The notes below the pieces were generated by a model, which had not been told where the DNA came from, did no database searches, and worked only from the letters and a program-made list of their open reading frames with translations. From Rhyzopertha dominica (Eukaryota > Arthropoda > Insecta > Coleoptera > Bostrichidae), in assembly GCA_025024175.1 (NCBI GenBank), contig QCXZ01000064.1:20456286-20520285 (forward strand): DNA of 64,000 nt, written 5' to 3'. The translations under genes and the position numbers were made by a program. Positions 11,238 to 23,190 of this stretch are shown here, one piece after another; position 1 is the stretch's first letter, and each line of letters starts with the position of its first letter.

Positions 11238-11775
11238 AAGGTCTAATAACCAACGTGGGAACCAGTCCGGAAAACAACATGTCACAGGAACCTAACACCG
11301 AATTTGAAAAAACAGCTGTTAGTAGCAGGACACCAGCTAGATTTCATTTAGAAAATATAAATATATTGGACAGAGAAACCAACAGCATAAAAAACATCAG
11401 TGGAACGATTAGTATCAATATTAAAAAATATTTATATTGTCCACTAGATGCAACTCAAAGATGTCTGCATTTGAAGCCTCCGAAGACAGGGTAAATAAAT
11501 CCTAAAACGTCGGTGAAATTGTGAGTTAATTGTTAGCACAAAAGCATGCCGATCCTTGTCACCTCCGAATCTATAAGATCTTCTAAAATATTAAAAATGT
11601 CATCAACCATACTTATAAACTACGAAGTAATTTATATTTCACCTGTAATATGATCTAATGTAGAGGAATTATCGGGAAAGCAGAAACTCTTATACAGAGT
11701 AATAAGAAATCTTAAACCAACAAATGACTCAATGGTGGTAGGTTGGTGGCAAATGCATATATGTTATGTTGAATT
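11238..11775. other. Sequence downstream of the hammerhead-like core
   Basis: An 89-codon ORF (11225-11494, plus) overlaps the hammerhead-like motif and has no recognisable domain. It is probably non-coding Penelope terminal sequence. Nothing else is supported. Confidence 0.35.
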
Positions 11776-11779
11776 CATG

Positions 11780-12275
11780 TAATACTCGCTGGGTCGGGGC
11801 TTTGACTCGAATGTAATTCTAGAAATATGAGGAATATTTCTTCACTTAAACGATCATCACGCAATTTTACAGGTCTAAGTAGATTATTGCAAACTACATC
11901 TATCCAAATTTTATACTAATATTTTGCTATTGTTTAGCGTTCTTTGTAGCATGGGGATTGTCATGACTCATGGACAATGGTGTAAATAGTTTCAACAGAA
12001 AATAAATAGAGAAAAAACATGGAGTGTGACTTTTTTATTTTGCAACAAATAAGAAAATTGTACCCGAGCAACAAAATGGCGTACCCACATCGCATGAGTT
12101 TCTTGAAAATGAAGTTTCTTAATGTATGATACTCCAGACAGATGTTGGGCTAATTTCCCAATGTATTGCTGCAATTCTATGAACGCTAATATAAGGATGT
12201 TCTTCAATTTCTAGTAGGATATTCTCTTTATGGTTTTCTGCTTACTAAGCATCCCGGCGTATTCAATTTTTTTCC
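11780..12275 (-). pseudogene. Mariner-like DDE transposase relic (type B, copy 2)
   Basis: Reading downwards from 12275 on the minus strand gives EIEEHPYISVHRIAA and ISPTSVWSI, which resemble the second helix-turn-helix of this family. KKLHFQETHA and VRHFVARVQF follow, then a shifted DNPHAT block, and finally INVWIDVVCNNLLRPV and IFLIFLE. Together they follow the order of the family from HTH2 to the middle of the catalytic domain. The QDGAPPHY and SPDLTPLDF boxes would lie at still lower coordinates but are not found, so the copy is truncated. Several frames must be used, so it is non-functional. Confidence 0.6.
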
Positions 12276-15204
12276 AGGAACTCAACCTGCTTCTCTCAAT
12301 ATTTGGTGATGGGCTACAAATGCTGATCGGTTGATTGGTTTACATATTTTTTCTCCATACACTAAATACCTATCGGCATATTCTGCATTAGAAAACAAAA
12401 ACATAATTAACAAAGGAAGTAGCTAATTAATTAATTAACTTCGATTTTATAAACTATAAAAATAACGTAAAAAAATAGAAAAAATGAAATCTGTGTTGTG
12501 TATAACCATAAAACAAGAATAGTTTTTTCATAAGACTCAAAAGGTATTAAATATGAACTCAAAAATGCAAAAAAAGAACGATGGAAGTAAAAATGGCTAA
12601 CCCTCAAATAAAACATAACCGTAATCAGAAAAACATATTTACGGAGAAAAGTGGTAATTCTGACGTTATTAAATGTGCGCAGGTTGAAGATGTTAGGAAA
12701 CATTGATTGTTAGGGTTGTAGCTGGCTTAGGAAGCAATTATTTAAATATGTGCTTTATATAAAAACGACTTGAAATCATCTGTATAGCATAAAGTTTGCG
12801 TCTGGCTCCTTAAAAAGTGAAGACCATGATAATCAATGTACTTCCATAAATAGTTTTTGTTTACTTATATATATAAAACAATTTTATCAATCAACTATAG
12901 TGATAGGGAAGCCGATTACTTACTTAGTGAACAGTAGAAACAGCTATTACATTAAGGTCGCACAATGTAACACCAAACATTATTAAAAACTCTTAGTGTG
13001 AAGTTTAAGTGGCGCCACTTTAGAGTTTATCTTTTTGATTCGAGCGAAAAAGATAAGTAAGTTATGTGTAACAATACATAATAGTTATCCATTTTCTTAT
13101 AACTTTTTGGTAATAAACTTGGTAATGGATGATTTTAGTACTATAAGTAATAATAATCATTTAAATTGTTTAGAAACAAGCTGGTTGTGTTTTGCTGCAC
13201 GTTTGTGAACAAACAACAAAAGTGAAGCAAAGCGCTATCGAAGAATCAGCTTAATAACTTAATAATTGATTCAAATGTAGCACAAAAGTGCGCCTTCAAA
13301 AACATTTAATTTAATGTAAGAATGTATTTTAGATACATATACGGTATCTTCAAATGGGATTAGTATAGAACATCGCGTTTATACTATGAATTATTGTTAG
13401 TTTGGACAAATATTCCAAAAGTTACTTTTGTTTATTCCCCAAAATGGATTTCTCAATTATTAACCCTTCATTTTCTTTTAATAACTCAATGAAATGTCTT
13501 AAAAAAGTACGTCGGCAATAGAACCATTTATACTATTCCATACGAAGTAATATCATTGCTAGTAGATGAGTTTCAGTGTGCAAAATGAACTTCTTTCTAA
13601 TAAACATCCGGCTGCAGTCTAGCAAAACTTTGTTAAGCAGTTGCGAACAAACTTGTACACCCAGGAAACAACTTATCCTTAAACCGCAACGCCTAAACAT
13701 CNCAATCACGTGAGAACGTCACCAGAGTTCCAAGCAGTCACCACTGTTCCTAACAGGGACATTTCTTTTGTTCGACCTATTAACTTGCTAACGTTTCCAG
13801 CAGACCGATTTCTAAAATTGTTATTGTGTACCGGCTGTGAGCATCGATAAAGGAAGCGATGTTAATGGTTGTACTGGGGCGGCCCTTCTTGCCAATGCGA
13901 GAAACAGCTGTGCATTTTAGTTCTCACAATTGTACGAAGGATGTTTTGTGGCATTTGCGGTCAATTCGTGAATCAATTAGTAAATGGCCCCGAATGTTGT
14001 TGTCCACTGGGATAATATGAAAGGGATGTTCATGAGAGTTGTATATCCAGTGTACTATTTGTGTAATTTTTGCTTTCTTGCCTATTATAGACATTCGTAT
14101 GCAAATGCTCATCTTTGATACCAGAACAATATTTTCTCTTGTAATTCAGAATTGCGAAAGTCAATCACATTCATTTGTACATCCTCAATAACACCTGCAA
14201 AGGGTATACAAAATTCTTCAGTTTGTCCTAAACTTTCTCGAAGTAATGATATCTGCTGCTCAACTGAATTTAACCATTATGCCATTTGGCATAAGTCAAC
14301 ATGGGAGCAATTGAAAAAAGAATTGTTAGTACGTGCTTAAAATGGCATTCAAAAATTATATGAAGAAGTAGGCAAGAAAATTTTCAAAGTGTGATCAGTT
14401 AGTTTACAATTTGACACACCTGCTCTATCCATATGACATCTCAGAAAAATTGTTCGAGATAGTAATGGGCGAACACTATATGTTCCTTTCGAATGCAGTA
14501 AGCACTTGTTGAATGCCTTGAATTAACTAAAAGAATGCCAAAAATAACAAGAACGTCTACAGACAAAAAACTATCAACTGTAGATTCCACTGAAACAGAA
14601 AGAATTGAGTATCTACAGATGATACCTTTTTGTTTCTGAGTACCAATCGCGTTTTTGATCATTTTGGAATTGTTGATTTCAACAAGTGGTTAGTCCAGTC
14701 TGAAGTAATGCTAAGGTTATCAAAAGCGGACTTAGTAAAATGCAACGTTGCATTGCAATATGACATTTACGGCGATGGACTCTAGAGTCATCAGCNAGTT
14801 TGTGGTGATGGGAAGATGTGATGAAAACCCTTACTGTTTAATAAATATTCCGTTTTCTGACGAAGCAATTTTTTTTAACACCATAGTCAACCGTGACAAT
14901 TATCGGTACTGTGCATGAGAAAAGCCACACTGGGTTCATGAAGTACAAGCGCAACGTCTTCAGAAGCTTAATATTTGGGCAGGTACCAATGGTCAACGCA
15001 TTATCGAGCATTACTGTTTTGAAGATAGGCAGATAGGTATTTAAAACTGTAGGTACTTGGAATTGGGTGTGTTCACTAGTTATAAAATATAAACTTGTAT
15101 CTGTATCCATAACGCTGCAAAAAAATAATTTAACCAAGATAAATTGGTTACAACTTCTCAGTGCGGAACGTAGCAAAAACGCAGTTTTAAGACACGCTCA
15201 GATT
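12276..15204. other. Long AT-rich stretch with unassigned short ORFs
   Basis: No gene could be assigned. Small ORFs at 13924-14112 (minus), 14152-14340 (plus) and 14838-15176 (minus, 112 codons) have no motif I recognise. The 13860-14340 interval is slightly more protein-like and could be an old transposon relic. 12431-12703 is low-complexity A/T sequence. Confidence 0.35.
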
Positions 15205-15217
15205 GACTAGGACTGGC

Positions 15218-15999
15218 TGTGACGTATCACCCCATGTAAACAAGATAGCGTCCGCTACTTTCCGTATTTCTTTTGCGTTATTGGTTATGTTTGAGAGTGT
15301 TCTCGTTTGTTTTTTTTTTATGAATTCAACAATATGTCATCGGAATGCTTTGATAAAGCGGCTTTGAACAATTTGCCGGCTGCAGATATGTTTATAGTCA
15401 CCGAATTTATCAAGAGCGACCCACGTTTTAATGCTGCCGAAATCAAAGGCGCTAAAGCAGCAGTATAAGTAATTAATAATGCAGCTTAATCTGCAATTTA
15501 ATACATTATGGATCATTGATATTTTGAACGAAATGCATCTTTTGTCTAGTGCAAGTCGTGAGCAACACGGAGAAGCAGCTATAGGTTATTTTCAGGTGAA
15601 GCTAGAGGGGCCTATATGTATACTGCAGTCTAAGATATGCCCGGAACACAAAGTTCGTGCAAAAAATTATGCAGTTACTCTAAGTAACAACAGTAAAATG
15701 TAGATTTTGTGTTGGTCATACTCCTTCTGGCTGCTTTAAACCATCTCCGTTTGCGTTCGTAGTCTCCGGGTACACTTACGAATATTTTGTTGAGACTATT
15801 GACGGATGTATTTGAAATTTGAACACTGGCATAAATCACCATCTGATGTTAGCTTCTGGTTTGTACATGCTTAAACATTCTCCCAGTTGTTAGGAGGAGT
15901 CCGTTTAAAGCAAGAAAACAACTCGTTTCACTCGGCACAATCAAAGGCACGTAGGTAACATAACCTATATTCTTTGTTTACATGGCGTGCTACGTCACA
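15218..15999 (+). mobile_element. TIR-bounded element carrying a SWIM-type protein fragment
   Basis: The ends are inverted repeats of 26 bases: TGTGACGTATCACCCCATG and onward to 15243 on the left, and 15974-15999 on the right, which reads TGTGACGTAGCACGCCATG in reverse complement. About 24 of 26 positions agree. Outside these the flanks show only weak similarity, and no target duplication could be recognised. The interior holds a broken fragment of a non-transposase protein. It looks like a non-autonomous DNA transposon or a captured gene fragment, or the SWIM gene may be part of a family spread by such elements. Confidence 0.6.
15334..15770 (+). pseudogene. SWIM-type zinc-finger protein fragment (YqaJ-associated arthropod family)
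   Basis: The ATG at 15334 opens a 44-codon frame ending at 15468 (MSSECFDKAALNNLPAADMF, later FIKSDPRF and EIKGAKAA). The frame resumes at about 15550 with REQHGEAAIGYFQVKLEG and ICPEHKVRAKNYAVTL. Near 15705-15760 a degraded SGCFKPSPFAFV stands where related proteins have the SWIM signature GCKH-x-x-AF. I know this arrangement from multicopy arthropod proteins with a SWIM finger and often a YqaJ-type nuclease domain. The 87-base gap 15463-15549 begins GT and ends AG like an intron, but joining it does not restore the frame. The zinc-binding histidine is lost. Confidence 0.5.
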
Positions 16000-16154
16000 C
16001 TGTCTCCATCCCGGGACACGGCGTTTGTGTGGTCAATTTTTATATTAGAACTTCAGATCGGTTTTTTTCGAAAACTGGTGCTAGAAAAATTTTGAAATTT
16101 TTAGGACGTAACAAAGGTGCTCCAAATATACCCATGGCATGATTTCTAAAAAAT

Positions 16155-16557
16155 GTGAAAACACCCAATTGTTCAGAGATGATTTGGTACCTATACTGGT
16201 TGAAATATTTCCGAATGAGCTGGGCAATGACATTCGAACAGACAAAAGACATTTGATAGCAGAAGGTGGAACACCGCCACATTTTTATTGCATCGCTTGC
16301 TTGATGACGTGTTTGCCAATAGATGGATAGGTCGCAAGGATGTTATACTATATCCACCCCGATCGCCAGATTTGTCTGCTTTAGATTTTTTCTCGGGGTT
16401 CATTTTCTCCGTCCGTCCACGTACACTGGAAGAATTACACGCTCTTATTCGAGCTGAAATGCTATTACTATCTCTAGGCGTTGTTGAACGCAGTGTCCAA
16501 AGTGTATATGTGCAACTTGGGCGATGCGATGTCAAGCTTAAATGTACTGTAAATTAA
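16155..16557 (+). pseudogene. Mariner-like DDE transposase relic (type B, copy 3)
   Basis: The plus strand reads LFRDDLVPILVEIFPNEL from about 16165, then EGGTPPHFY in place of the usual QDGAPPHF/Y (the second catalytic aspartate changed to G). A frameshift near 16288 leads to DDVFANRWIGRKDVILYPPR, SPDLSALDFF (third acidic residue D retained), VRPRTLEELHALIRAEM and a C-terminal VVERSVQSVYVQLGRC. It is the best preserved C-terminal half of this family in the window. The N-terminal half is absent. It begins just after the TIR element at 15218-15999. Confidence 0.75.
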
Positions 16558-16849
16558 ACATTTGGGTGTGTAAAATGCTTTTTTGCTAGTTTAAAACCGA
16601 ATTAATTTATTAAATGCGTAGGCCAAAGTCGCCTGATAAAAGTATTTTGTTTTATTTATTAACTTCATATTTATTCAACCGCTGAATAACCATTTTCCCA
16701 ATTGTGTCCATTTTGGTTTTTTATGCCAAATGACATAATGGTTGGGGTTTCAGTGGCACGATAGATGCATATGGTTCTATTAAAGAAAATTGATGACATC
16801 ATATCTTCGTTGTAGTTACAACTCCCAACTAGCAACTTACAGCTTTATA
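16558..16849. other. Short spacer, nothing identified
   Basis: No coding signal; follows the transposase relic. TGTGTAAAATGC near 16566 could be the remnant of a transposon end. Confidence 0.3.
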
Positions 16850-17960
16850 ATGATCAGGCAAACGTTTATAAAACAATTTTTATAAAACAGTTGTACTCTT
16901 GTAAACATTGTCATAACGTTTATAGAATACTTAAAGATGCAAAAAGGCGCATCTTTATAAAACATTTTAGTTATATACAGTATCCCATATTGGTTCTAGT
17001 AGGTGTTATAGAACAGTTTTGTAGATAGTTACAGAGGTGGTATAAAAATTACTATAAATCAGTTACAAAACGATTTTATAAATGTTACGGCATTTTCTAT
17101 TATGCTACAATTCTGTTGCATTCAGCATCTTCAAAGGAATATTTCGGTGTTTTAACCGATTTGGCGGAGAATGTTTTATTTCTTAACGATTGGGTAAAGT
17201 TGCAACCCATATTCCTCTGTAAAATAAAACATGTCCTCAGACCGAGATATATACCGTACCACATGACATAAAATATGCGTAGTATTGAATTGTAGTCACA
17301 AGAAACTACTACCAAACAAAATTTTCTGTGAAACATATGCATATATGTATACAATATTTTTAAGCACTTCAAAAATAATAAGTATTTCATCAATTTAAAA
17401 GAAATATTGACAAAATACAAAAAATGTTTTTAATCGTGTGGCATCTTAAATCTATCTGCACTGATTATAAACCGCATTTTATAATTATTTTTGTTAGAAA
17501 CATAACTTTTGTACATTACTTTTTTGTAAAAAAATAATTTTTGGTGGGCTTTACGCAATGGCGGCCATATATGTGTTTACAATCATGATAATAATATGGC
17601 TTCCTCTTTATAAAGCATGATTATCACAGAAGAAATTGCTGTATAACAAATTGTTTTTTTACATGTGTCAAATCAAGACTTAATATAATAGTTTTATAGG
17701 TGTTCACAAGATGACGATTCAGTGTTGAATAACACATATTTAAACTCTTTATAAAATAATTTGTCTCCACTGAAAAAATGTTCTATAAAAAGTTGTGCAA
17801 ACCTTTATACAATGACTATAAAATGGTGCTTAACACTGTTTTATAATTTTGCTGTGAAAACGTTTCTAACACTAAACTATATAACAGTTTAGTGTACTGA
17901 AGCTGAATACTCGTAGGGGAATACCTTATAAAATAAAATGGACGTCGAGGAACAATAATA
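16850..17960. repeat. Region with recurring TTTATAAAAC-type motifs
   Basis: Variants of GTTTATAAAAC and its complement recur: near 16865, 16880, 16910, 16955, 17010, 17080, 17745, 17785, 17840 and 17930. They cluster at the two sides of the interval, with fewer in the middle. This pattern resembles sub-terminal repeats of a non-autonomous DNA transposon, though no terminal inverted repeat or target duplication could be fixed. A 106-codon minus-strand ORF (17100-17420) has no recognised motif. Confidence 0.35.
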
Positions 17961-18586
17961 AAACAACAATATAACAAATATGCCTTGCTATTTGGAAATT
18001 ATAAAATAATTTTGCTTGTTGGGCTGCCTGTTGCAATCTTCTCAAGATATAGCTACCTGTTTCAGCGTTGTTTCGAANTTTATGCGTTATTTTATCGANA
18101 TTATGTATATTTTTCTAATGAAAATTTATTTCACGATTTCTTGTCAATATGTTTAATGNNAAACCTGTTTAGGCATGNAATGTCTTTACGTCTGTGTGCA
18201 TATCAGAGAATAACCTGATTTTTTCACATTTATGGTATTTAGAACTCATTACTGGGAGTAGTACAGTTTTCGCGAATTTCACATTTAAGTTTTAAATTGA
18301 AATTAAAATAAATATGAATGTTAAGGGCTTTATCTACAAATCAGTATTTTTGTGGGCTGTGGCTTGCCAAACCCTGGTCTATACTATAATGCGAGTGGAA
18401 AAGGAGCTTTCCGCGCTAGATTAAGTAGTATTTATTGATATTCACAGATACTTGACTTCCACCAACACCTACTTAACATCGTTTATATCGGATCTATTAC
18501 TAAATTTTAGAAAGTCGCTAGGCAAGGAGCTGAGGTCTGAATGTTAATTCAAACTATGATGCCACCTGCCCCAAAGCCTCTACTTT
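17961..18586. other. Intergenic sequence with several Ns, nothing identified
   Basis: A 77-codon plus-strand ORF (17985-18218) contains Ns and no recognisable motif. Nothing else is supported. Confidence 0.35.
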
Positions 18587-19015
18587 TTGCTAATTCCTAT
18601 TCTTTGTAATTGTAATGCTTGTGTCAAATTGGAACGGACTAATGCGTTGACTATTTTGAATATGTTGAATATTTTTCGATTTTTACTTACATCGGTTTAT
18701 CATGCTAAGAAATTTAACAGCGCAGGGATTACATTCCAACAGAATCGAGTGGCACAACAAAACTTAATGAATACAAACTTGACACCATTGTGCTTGTATA
18801 AGTACCACTATGTAGGTATAAGTACGGATTTTAACAATGAACGATCTTCTACTTGGGCCGGAAGTAGTACTGTAGCAGAACCAAGTATCTGCAAGTATTT
18901 TCCCCAGAAGTGGGGGATCACCTCTTTTTGGGTGTCTTTCGCGAACCGCGATACGGTCATTGCCGCTCCAGCATCCGCCCAGTGGGCAGCCTTGAGGTTC
19001 GTGCATGAACAATAA
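18587..19015 (+). CDS. Unassigned 142-codon ORF
   Basis: This is one of the longer ORFs lying outside recognised transposons. The first half has low-complexity, AT-driven composition; the second half (about residues 95-142) is more balanced and ends at 19015. I see no signal peptide, zinc-finger spacing or transposase box. An overlapping minus-strand ORF (18764-19012) covers the same GC-richer patch, so which strand, if either, is coding is unclear. It could be an exon, a decayed element or chance. Confidence 0.2.
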   Translation: MLIPILCNCNACVKLERTNALTILNMLNIFRFLLTSVYHAKKFNSAGITFQQNRVAQQNLMNTNLTPLCLYKYHYVGISTDFNNERSSTWAGSSTVAEPSICKYFPQKWGITSFWVSFANRDTVIAAPASAQWAALRFVHEQ

Positions 19016-19955
19016 TAATTAATCTTATTGGTTTCTGTGACCTGGTGTCCGGTAAGCTATATAATTTTGTAATGTGCTATACTGATTTATAATAATTTTA
19101 GCTGGTTGTGGATCACATCAAAATAAAGAAACGTTCCATCCATACTGACTTGTTCTTTCAACCCTGTACAGTACGATACTCAAATTAAGGAATTTAAAAA
19201 TTGATGTACCGTCTTCAAGATTAAATTTTGCATTTTGGATCTAAAGCAGCAAAGGATGTTTACTCCTGTCACAGTGGATCTAGAGATTCCTGCCCGGATT
19301 CCTTATTAACACCGGAGACAGCAGAAGATGGTGAAGAGCAAAACGAGATTGAAACATAAGGATTAATAATAATTATTGATACTATAGTAACTTCTGTTTG
19401 AAATAGAAAATGAAATAATGAACAAGTTTATAGTAATTATAAAAGGGATTACTGACGTAAAAACAAACGTGGATTAATAGCATCGTCAAAGCAAAGTTTA
19501 CCTTGAAGGTGGTGTTAAAAAGGTAATACATGCAAAAGTGTTGATTTTGTAAGTATAATTAGGTACATACTCGTACTTTCTAAAACGGTTATGTTCTTTT
19601 TTTCTGCAATAGCGACCGTCAACGGCATATTTACAAAGAACATTATCGTAAGCTATGACTCGGCTTAATTTTTTTTATAGGCGTTCTCGTACCAAACAGC
19701 CCTTTGAAGTATTATAAACAAACTTTTGAAAATCTAATCCCTCATTAGCAATCTAATAGTTAACTAAAACAAAAATCTGAACAAATAAAACGGCGTATGT
19801 GTCTGACTACCAATACCTAATTATTATATTCACTTTCATTGAAAGCGTAGCAACTACGAGTATTCCAACTGATACACGTCTAAGAGAATAAGATGAAGCA
19901 CGTCAAGGCCTTCATTTGACTCGAAAAAAATGATTGCATTCTGATCATTCAGATT
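19016..19955. other. Intergenic sequence, nothing identified
   Basis: AT-rich, with no supported feature. Confidence 0.45.
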
Positions 19956-19959
19956 ATCC

Positions 19960-20163
19960 CTAATCATCCGCGTTCCACATTTCATTTTGCTTTATTAGTA
20001 GGCTGCGCCTCGGATACCGCCGAGGGATACAGACAAACATCAAAGGGAAACAAAACATCAGCGACCAAAACGCGATCATCATCTTGACATCGGCTTTAAA
20101 TATCAAAAGCATTTTTGTCATACGCAGGCATTTTTTGCTCGAATCCAGCGAACCACCCTTCAT
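19960..20163 (-). CDS. Unassigned small ORF with hydrophobic segment and dibasic sites
   Basis: The 67-codon frame starts at an ATG and ends with TAG. Its composition is less AT-rich than its surroundings. Residues about 28-49 form a hydrophobic stretch (MMIAFWSLMFCFPLMFVCI), followed by PRRYPRRSLL with two arginine pairs and an acidic end. This could be a late signal-anchor followed by a processed peptide, as in small secreted precursors, but I recognise no known hormone. A TATATAT run lies about 125 bases upstream on the same strand. It could be a first exon of a longer gene. Chance cannot be excluded. Confidence 0.25.
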   Translation of the reverse strand: MKGGSLDSSKKCLRMTKMLLIFKADVKMMIAFWSLMFCFPLMFVCIPRRYPRRSLLIKQNEMWNADD

Positions 20164-20287
20164 ACGTAAGATAAAAGGGATTTCTTGTTTATCATAAAGA
20201 TGACAGAAAAATGCATGAAAGGACTGCGGTTTTCGCTGTGCCGGACTCCGCGGAATGCTTCACTTTTCCGATATGACGTACTCAAAG

Positions 20288-20296
20288 ATATATAAG
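20288..20296 (-). promoter_or_regulatory. Possible TATA element upstream of the 19960-20163 ORF
   Basis: The minus strand reads TTATATATC here, inside a patch of mixed composition (20220-20330) and about 125 bases before the ATG. In AT-rich DNA such a match has little weight alone. Confidence 0.15.
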
Positions 20297-20340
20297 AGTA
20301 TTCTTATTTGCTCTCGTGTATGTGCCGGCGTTGATATTAA

Positions 20341-23187
20341 TCTTGATGGATGTTTGCGTTTCCGTTCCATCTTTTAATGAGAAGTTTCATTTCTGAAAGA
20401 CAACTATTTTTCTTTCTGGTCGCTTGACTTTTCACAGTAAAACTGCGATAGCAGCTAGGTTCCACTGCTCGCGTTCTAGGTGCCTTAAAACCAATCGCAC
20501 TTTAGTTATTTAGTCTACTAACAAGTTTATAAATGAATACATTGTGCAGTGGTGTCACGGTAATGCACAAAAACTGAATATTTTGATTGTTATAAATACA
20601 AATTTACAAATTACGTCGAAATACTTTGAAAATGTATAGTTACAAATTCAGACTTCATTGTTACTGTTCATATTAAACTTTGGCGGTAGTGGTAGAACTT
20701 TAAATACGGGGGCTGTTTTTTTTCCAGGCTCCGATGGGTTATAGAAGTAAGACCCAGTTATATAAAAAAACATTATTTTATCACTAAAAGTTGAGCTAAG
20801 TGTTTCTCATTTCATTGCAAAATCGCCAATACCATTAAAACATTTGTCATATAGTGACGGGGTTTTTAGGTAGGCACTATTCTGATCCAGGACAATGCAC
20901 TGGCCCACTGTGCCAATTGACGATTTTTTCAAACAATGCAAGTATTGTTTTCGATCACCCAATTCATAGCTTGGACTCGGCACCAGTAATTTTTATATCT
21001 TACGAGAATGAAAGGCATTTTTATTGTTCATTTCTTATTTTTTATTTAGGTAAACAATAAGATATGAGTTGCATAAGTATTTCATGGAAAGCAAAATTTA
21101 AAAATATTAAGTTAAAATGTGGGAATGAAATAAATATAAAATAATTTTACCTAACCACATTAGCAACATAACAAACGCCAGCAAGAGATCTTTTAAAGCT
21201 TTTGCTTGGAAATCCCAATGTATATGGATTATCTGCAATCACATGCCTGAAATAAATAATACAATTCATGCGGCTTCATACAAAAACTAAAAATATAGAA
21301 TGGTGTAGGCAAGGCACTTTTCAGAAAAAAAAAATGGTTATGTCCTGAAATCAGACATATATTCAAGATCAAACAATGTGTAGTAATCGAAAAACTGTGC
21401 CAGCAAAACCAAATGTAATTTAAAAAAAAGAAACTGTTATTAATTTTTGTTGTGAATTCGGATATGTAAGAAACGTGTCCTATTTAAATCTTTTATCTAC
21501 TTCAGTCTGCAAAACTGAAACTTAAAATATGCAAATTAGATAGATATAATCGGAACTGTTAGTAAACACTACTTTATTTTCTGCTTTTACTGGATGGTGA
21601 ATTTATTAATAAAAGGAGCCGATGCTTTGGTACAGTCTACTCTCAATGATCTGGTGCTTGCAGCATAGCATCACATTTTACTATTTGCCAGCAATGTTTC
21701 TTTCAGTGAGTTGTTTTAATAACACTATAGTATCATATTAGTAGCTAAAATTTACACACATATATAGAAGTTCTTTGTCTATCTCTTTCGCATCATCAAA
21801 TGATAAAATAACACACGTTTTGACCAAATAACCTCTTTACTCCTCCACACATCCTTTCCATCCTCACCGCCCGTCGTTTTGCCCTAATTTGCCATTACGA
21901 CCGCAGCAGAAAGGCAAGCTTTTGCTTCAGTGACCATCTTGGAGGGTAAAGGGCTTACACTTAATTAAATAGTACTCCCTTTGTCGCCTTCCTGTCGTTC
22001 GACCACTTTGATCATGCGACATAATGTACACCAACGCCACTCGAAGTTGTGTGTGAAAGGAAACGGGCAACCTTGATATCGCAAGGAACAACTATAAATG
22101 CAAGCTTTCCAAGGGAATAGGCAAGCGTGTGTACTTGGCCCGAATGAGTATCAGTTACACACCTTAAATTCATAAATAGGGTTTCTGAAGGTTCTTTCTA
22201 TCATAAAAGGAAATGGTCAATTTGATTAATGTTTGCACATGAAATCATTGAGGGTATCATTAGCTCCTTTGAGCTACGTAAATAACTTAACTAAAGCCTA
22301 ATAAAACAGACGCATAGCATGAAGACACAAACCACATCTATAAAAAACTCTATAAGATATAAAATCACAATGGTACGAGAACATAGGAAGACAAGCATAC
22401 GCCTAACAATTCCAAAAAGCTGTGTATCAAATATACGAAAAAAAAAACTTTTTAACAATTCGTCCCGTCCTCCCACCGTCTATAATACCTAACAATAATA
22501 ACTAACTAAAAGTTGGATGTCTCAAAGATGTTCTGCTGGTTCAATTCAACATTATTTTATTGAAATCGTATTGTAATTTATGTACTTCCACAGCTTCCAA
22601 ATTTTATAGACGTCTATTATTGTTTTCTTAATAGCAAAATTTATCAGTCTACCAACGTTAGACGAATAATTTACATCCTTTACATAATTTGCGAAATGTG
22701 CACTTCTATTTTTTTAACTCTAATTAAATACATATTATCTTTCTTGTTCTTTTTCCAAAACTCCTACATGTCTTACCGACGTAATGCACCACAGTACAAC
22801 TCGTGCACCACACATTTGTCTAGTGGACCCAATGGATCTTAGTTCCTGACTACATTCGTTCTGATATTGTTCAAGGTTTTAAACCATCTATATTTTCCAT
22901 TTTGAAAACATATTTAGTCTGGCTTAACTCTTCCGAACTTCTCTCCTTGTGGAGGGATTGAANCTAAAATCAACTTCATATATGCTATAACCCCAATAAT
23001 GGCAGTATTGGCCCCGTGCAAGTCTCTGAAGGGTCTAATTGAAACGATTAAAACATTAGAGGACCTAATATAATGTTTCTATATTGAAATAATAAATAAA
23101 ATTGGCCATAGCGTTTGTTATGTAGTTAATTATAGCAAAAGAAAACGTCCAAAGTTTTATCGGTTTCCAGTAGTAGCCCATATGTTG
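20341..23187. other. Long intergenic stretch, nothing firmly identified
   Basis: Only short ORFs without motifs are present. A less AT-rich patch at about 21835-22110 has no coding frame I can support. The stretch ends at the PIF/Harbinger element. Confidence 0.4.
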
Positions 23188-23190
23188 TTA

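Noticed and set aside
12431..12703. 90-codon minus-strand ORF rich in F, I, Y and K
   Set aside because: Composition is explained by low-complexity A/T sequence; no motif.
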